Shown: positions 60,122-64,000 of the stretch, piece after piece | Numbering within the stretch: the stretch's first letter is position 1 | Layout: every line of letters starts with the position of its first letter | Origin: Cannabis sativa | Lineage: Eukaryota > Streptophyta > Magnoliopsida > Rosales > Cannabaceae | NCBI RefSeq assembly: GCF_029168945.1 | Contig: NC_083606.1 | Coordinates: 20,052,041-20,116,040, forward strand | Direction: 5' to 3' | Length of the DNA: 64,000 bases | Notes under the pieces: generated by a model | What the model saw: only the letters and a program-made list of their open reading frames with translations | Database searches by the model: none | Told to the model about the DNA's origin: nothing | Made by a program: the position numbers and the translations under genes

Positions 60122-60390
60122 ATAACATACAGGGCCGGCCCTAGGTATAGGCGGGCTAGGCCCGTGCCTAGGGCCCACACTTTTCGGGGGCCCAAAATAA
60201 AAAAATAAAAAAAAATTATTAGGCTTTTATTTAACTAAAATTAAGTGTATTATAAACAATAAATATCCATAGTTTAGTTGGTTGAGGTGGAAGCCATAAT
60301 GTTCAAGGTCATGAGTTCAAATCCCATAACAGCCCCAAAATTTATTTCGTCTTGGGCCCATATATTTTCAGGGCCGGCCCTGATAACATA
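60122..60390. mobile_element. hAT-type miniature transposon with 8-bp target duplication
   Basis: The element proper is 60130-60382 (253 bp), with inverted ends CAGGGCCGGCCCTA and CAGGGCCGGCCCTG (read inward). A perfect 8-bp duplication ataacata is at 60122-60129 and 60383-60390; 8 bp is diagnostic of hAT. The ends are strikingly GC-rich in an AT-rich window. No coding capacity. It contains a tRNA-like promoter pair at 60270-60325. Confidence 0.93.
60270..60325 (+). ncRNA. tRNA-like A box and B box inside the hAT miniature element
   Basis: TAGTTTAGTTGG (60270-60281) fits an RNA polymerase III A box and GAGTTCAAATCCC (60313-60325) a B box, at tRNA-like spacing. No cloverleaf with acceptor stem is evident, so this is a tRNA-derived remnant or SINE head, not a tRNA gene. 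Confidence 0.45.
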
Positions 60391-60961
60391 GTTGCTAATT
60401 AATGAAGGAAATAATTTTTCACAGAGGACGTACGAGTGTGAGTTTTTATTTTTTACACATTAACATGTGAGTGTGAATTAATAATGTAAAGAAAAAGAGA
60501 AAATATCAAAATTATAGAAAATGGTTGACGAAACCTTTTAACGTCACTGCATACGAATTTTATATATAATAATAAATTTTGAAATGTCTGTAATTTTATA
60601 TTATATATTATTATTATTAGTAATCTCGTATTTACTTTATTAAATCATATCGTTTAGCGACATAAATATTAATGGTCCGACAGCAAGGCTTGTCTTATAA
60701 TAATGCATTGTCAAGTAAACATTTTTACTTTTTAGCATTGCTAAAACAAGCTACGTACAGCCGCTGTTTTTTTTTTTTTTTCCTTTTAATATTTAGTATA
60801 TACATATATTAAAGTAATAAATAAAGTAATTTCCTTGTTGAATAAAATTAATGTTGATATTGTACTCAAAGCGAAAACAATGGCCCTAGACACGGAATTG
60901 TGTTCAACACTACTTTGATATGAGAAGTTTGATCGAAACTTTGACGAGATATTATATAAAT
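60391..60961. other. Intergenic stretch, no gene seen
   Basis: AT-rich, with poly(T) at about 60767-60782. Nothing recognisable. Confidence 0.5.
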
Positions 60962-61434
60962 ATAAATAGGGAATCCTTTTTTTTTTTTTTTAAGAAATTT
61001 CCATGTTATTAAAACTGATCGTTTACAATAACAGAGAAAATAGGATTTGAGATTTCACCCATCCAACAGACATCTTCATCCACCTCGAGAGCATACTTAG
61101 CTAAACCATGTACAACTTAATTAGCTTGTCTCTTAACATAAGAAACAATTACTCTTGAGAAAAAAGATAAAAGAGAACTTATATCAACTATTAAATCATA
61201 AAACTAGAGAGGTCTTGGGAAGTTGAATTAAGGGCCGAAGAAACACGCAACGCATCTGTTTCGATATGTGTAATTGAAAGTTGTAGTTGCAGCACCCAAT
61301 TGAGACGAAAGAGCGATTTAGCCTCCATCTCATCAGATCGAAAGCACCCTTGGACTGGTTTTGATAGAGCAACTATAATATTACCATGATGATCTCTTAC
61401 TATCGCACCACACCCCAGGATAAATAGGGAATCC
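60962..61434 (-). mobile_element. 5'-truncated LINE insertion with poly(A) tail and target duplication
   Basis: The insert is 60977-61419, framed by a perfect 15-bp duplication ataaatagggaatcc (60962-60976 and 61420-61434). On the - strand it ends in 15 A (60977-60991). It contains only the C-terminal RNase H-like domain, so it is a classic 5'-truncated copy made by target-primed reverse transcription. Confidence 0.93.
61036..61412 (-). pseudogene. LINE RNase H-like domain (C-terminal fragment of ORF2)
   Basis: About 125 codons on the - strand with one internal stop. Visible blocks are CGAIVRDHHGNIIVALSKP (start), DEMEAKSLFRLNWVLQLQ, ITHIETDALRVSSAL, RVIVSYVKRQAN-stop-VVHGLAKYALE and CWMGEI (end). 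The acidic residues of the RNase H fold (Asp in VRD, Glu in MEAK, Asp in ETDA) are all there. This domain type occurs at the end of plant L1-like ORF2 proteins. There is no start codon and no upstream RT, because the copy is truncated at 61419. Confidence 0.8.
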
Positions 61435-61829
61435 CTTTAAATATTATTATTTTTTATTTTTATTTTTATAGTTGGGATTGTGCTAATAATTACTACATGA
61501 GTTACAATTTAAATTTAGATTTATTTCCTCATAAATACAAAAAAAAAAAAAAAAACTGCTTTTAAATATAAAAATAAATTAAAAACACAATATAAATATA
61601 AATATTATAGTTTCAAAAAATATATATAAATATTTATCGTGCATATCGAAATGTGTAAGACTACTATTATATGTTTTTCATATATTTTCATCCATATGCA
61701 AAGTACTATGTATACTTTAGATATTTCTTTACGCGTATTAAGAATCTTTATAATATACGCTTCAATGTCGAAAATATATGCCATGAATTATGTTTGTATT
61801 ATTAAATAGTTTTGATGGATTAATCAAAG
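61435..61829. other. Intergenic stretch, no gene seen
   Basis: AT-rich, poly(A) at 61540-61555. Nothing recognisable. Confidence 0.5.
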
Positions 61830-62490
61830 TTTTTTTTTTTTTTTTTTTTTTTTTTGAAAGAATGCGTGCATAGATAAAAAAATATTTAGACCTCACTAGC
61901 TTGTCATTACAGAGAAGATTATCCGAAATGGAAGAAAATAGTAGACAACCAAACTACTTGTGGCTAAACACTCACCTTGTAAAATTATGCGCAACAAAAT
62001 TACAAGCTCTACTAATACTAAAAAAGATACAACTAACAAACAAGGGAGAGATCCTATTATATAAAAAGAAGAATAGTTCTCAAGCGTCCAACTAGACTCC
62101 TTCCCATTGAGAGTATTAATAACCACTCTTGAGTTTGCAACTGGTATTAATAGCCACTTCCAAAGCCAAGCAGCAGGGCAACTGCTTCCCATACAAAGCA
62201 TCAGAAAACTCTAACCATGCCATCTATACCCACACCATCTTGCCAAGATGGTTCCTAACTTGTCACCATTGTAGTTTTCTGATGCTTCCCGAGGGGCAGG
62301 TTGCCAAACATCTAACAAACTCAGAGCATGAGTAGGGAAGAGAGAAGCAAAAGGATCTGCATAAGAGATACGAATAGAGTCAATACACTATTTCCAATTG
62401 TCTAGCTTATGATTTTGTACCTTGTCATTGCGGACCCGCTAGATAGTGTCGACAATAATCGAAGCCTAAAGAAAAACTTCATTTGCATTA
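61830..62490 (-). pseudogene. Second 5'-truncated LINE fragment with RNase H-like domain
   Basis: On the - strand it ends in a 26-base poly(A) (61830-61855). Reading in, one frame gives SIIVDTI.RVRNDKVQNHK (about 62395-62470) and ISYADPFASLF (near 62335-62375), the linker between the zinc-finger part of RT and RNase H. VVINTLNGKESSWTLENYSS (about 62070-62130) and, after a frame change, FSISRACNFVAHNFTR (about 61975-62025) are RNase H blocks. Stops and at least two frameshifts occur. The right end is near 62490, where an LTR-like sequence starts; no target duplication was found. Confidence 0.65.
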
Positions 62491-62491
62491 A

Positions 62492-63344
62492 TGTTGGACT
62501 TTTAAGTCCCATAGAAGTTTAATCCAGTCCCACATTTGAATGCCTGTACCAACTATAGGAAAGATACCCCACAGCGAGAACCACCACAAATGATCATAAA
62601 CCTCACTACAACCACCCAAAATAGATTAAATCACCACAAATAAACCCAAAACCAGCTCAAGAACAAATTCTATCAAGCTTAAACCCTAACGAAAACTTAA
62701 AAACTCATACCAAAACAAGGCTTTGCTTCCAAAAATTAAATATAAAGGTGAGCTAGGGTTTTACCTTGAATTGGCTAAAAACTTCCTTCCAAATTCTTGT
62801 TGAAAATCCCGCTGAAAATGGTTGAATTTGGTCTGGTTTTTCTTGGGTTAAGGTTAGGTTTAAATTGAGGGTAGGTTAGATTTAGGTTGTATAATGTTTA
62901 TTGTCTAATTTCTTGTTTTAATCAAATAATATTTCAGCATAAAAATAATTTACCAAAATTCCCCCTTTCTACAACTTTAAGTAACCCCTTAACCAAGGGG
63001 TAAAATAGTCATAACCATCTACCCCGCATAACCCCAATGCTCTTACTATCCATAATTTTTTTCCCGCTAAATCTAAGATATAAACTGTATATATGTGACT
63101 GTAATGGCCAAATTGTTGGGTTCTACTATTACCAGGTATAAAATATAAAAATATAAAATTTCATAATTAACATGCATGGCACACCTAAAATACAATAAAA
63201 TCTCAATAATTGAGAAATTATATCATTAATGCACATATAAATAGAAATACTAATTAAATCACTAATAAGTTACTAATTTTTATGTCTAAATATGTGGTTA
63301 TTAAAAAATTGAAATGATTTTTTTTAGAGTATAAAACCCCAACA
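62492..63344 (-). repeat. Degenerate LTR-like sequence, partly Tekay-like
   Basis: Ends TGTTGGACTT and ACCCCAACA are inverted. On the - strand the stretch TTTCTCAATTATTGAGATTTT and the following AT-rich text resemble the first 250 bases of the Tekay-like LTRs (compare 29460-29500), and the ccgcataacccc phrase near 63020 also recurs there. Flanking 5-mers do not match. It may be a decayed solo LTR; the exact ends are uncertain. Confidence 0.4.
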
Positions 63345-64000
63345 AATGATCACTTGGGTAGACTCACTAATGGAATGTGATAATGGTTGGGAATTTGAAA
63401 GAGGGGTTATACTATAGTGTGGTATCTTGATGTGTTGCCTACATGTGTGACTTGTCAAAAAATTACCATCTTACACGGGGTATTTTTTTATTTTTTTTTC
63501 TAACAAAACTTATTAATCGTGCAGAGAGATGGAAAATTTTCAATTCATTATAACTCTATAGTACACTCCTGAGCATTTTAGTGGATCCCCTGTTTGTTTC
63601 GTCATTCAGAAGAGTTTTTTAGCTCAATTTATTTTCATGATCGTGTACATTATAGTTATTTAGGACATATTGTAAAATTTTCGAAAATTCAACGTAGTTT
63701 ACAATGCCAAAAATAAAATTTAAATATTTTTTATACGTGTAGCTATTTTTTTTATACGTGTGGTAAGTAATTGTTTGAATCTTATTTTTCAACAATGTAA
63801 ACTATTCAAAAAATTTTAAAAATGTATAGTTATATTTAAATAGCGTGCAATTATGAGAAACAATATGACTAAAACACTATTCCACAGTGTCGAAACCTAA
63901 TTTATCCCTTTTACAGAGTGTACTACATAATTTTTCATTAGTATGTTTGCTCGAATTTATAAAACTACCAAAAGATGCTCCCATGATATGCTAAAATACC
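63345..64000. other. Intergenic stretch, no gene seen
   Basis: AT-rich, with loosely inverted words (aaaattttcgaaaatt, tgtaaac/gtttaca). No frame, domain or bounded repeat is recognised. Confidence 0.5.

Noticed and set aside
60270..60325. A genuine tRNA gene
   Set aside because: Boxes A and B are present but there is no acceptor stem or anticodon arm I can fold, and it lies inside a hAT miniature element.

Overview
The window is plant nuclear DNA, AT-rich and built almost entirely of transposable elements. The signs are plant-type LTR retrotransposons (Angela/BARE-like Ty1/copia, Tekay-like chromovirus and Tat-like Ty3/gypsy), a CACTA miniature element, a hAT miniature element, a PIF/Harbinger remnant and 5'-truncated LINEs. 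A eudicot is likely; I cannot name the species. I found no host gene I would defend, and most open reading frames lie in LTRs or transposon remnants.

Layout. 26-1898 is a copia LTR. 1899-3799 is the 3' end of a Tat-like gypsy element on the + strand. 3843-5221 is a decayed gypsy gag with its leader and primer site (- strand). That element's LTR (5222-5749 plus 33196-33240) is split by a 27.4 kb copia composite at 5750-33190. The composite reads LTR - internal - LTR - internal - LTR, with a single pair of target-site duplications on the outside. Its second internal copy was later split by a nearly intact Tekay-like element (20549-29605, - strand), and the first internal copy preserves the empty target site. 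33241-36460 is AT-rich with small repeats. 36470-45891 holds an old Tat-like element on the - strand, split by a 2.76 kb solo LTR of Tekay type (39507-42269), followed by another LTR that carries a CACTA miniature element. 47401-49985 is a dead PIF/Harbinger element. 49986-59798 is a second Tat-like element (- strand), split by three copia LTR insertions and DNA-transposon fragments. 60130-60382 is a hAT miniature element with a tRNA-like box pair. 60977-62490 holds two 5'-truncated LINE fragments, and 62492-63344 a degenerate LTR.

The only near-intact protein-coding unit is the Tekay-like gag-pol: capsid, zinc knuckle, protease, reverse transcriptase, RNase H, integrase and a terminal chromodomain, in four reading-frame blocks. 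The copia composite has almost identical LTRs but a pol full of stops, so it was probably moved by proteins supplied in trans. Between its dead pol and its AT-rich part, both internal copies keep a compact segment with two copies of one 23-mer and three hairpins that share the loop ATTAG on different stems. This is the best candidate here for an undescribed functional RNA element. A second result is technical: differences between repeat copies cluster at CTG/CAG sites in a recurring pattern, which suggests consensus errors at CHG-methylated cytosines and may explain the pol frame breaks.
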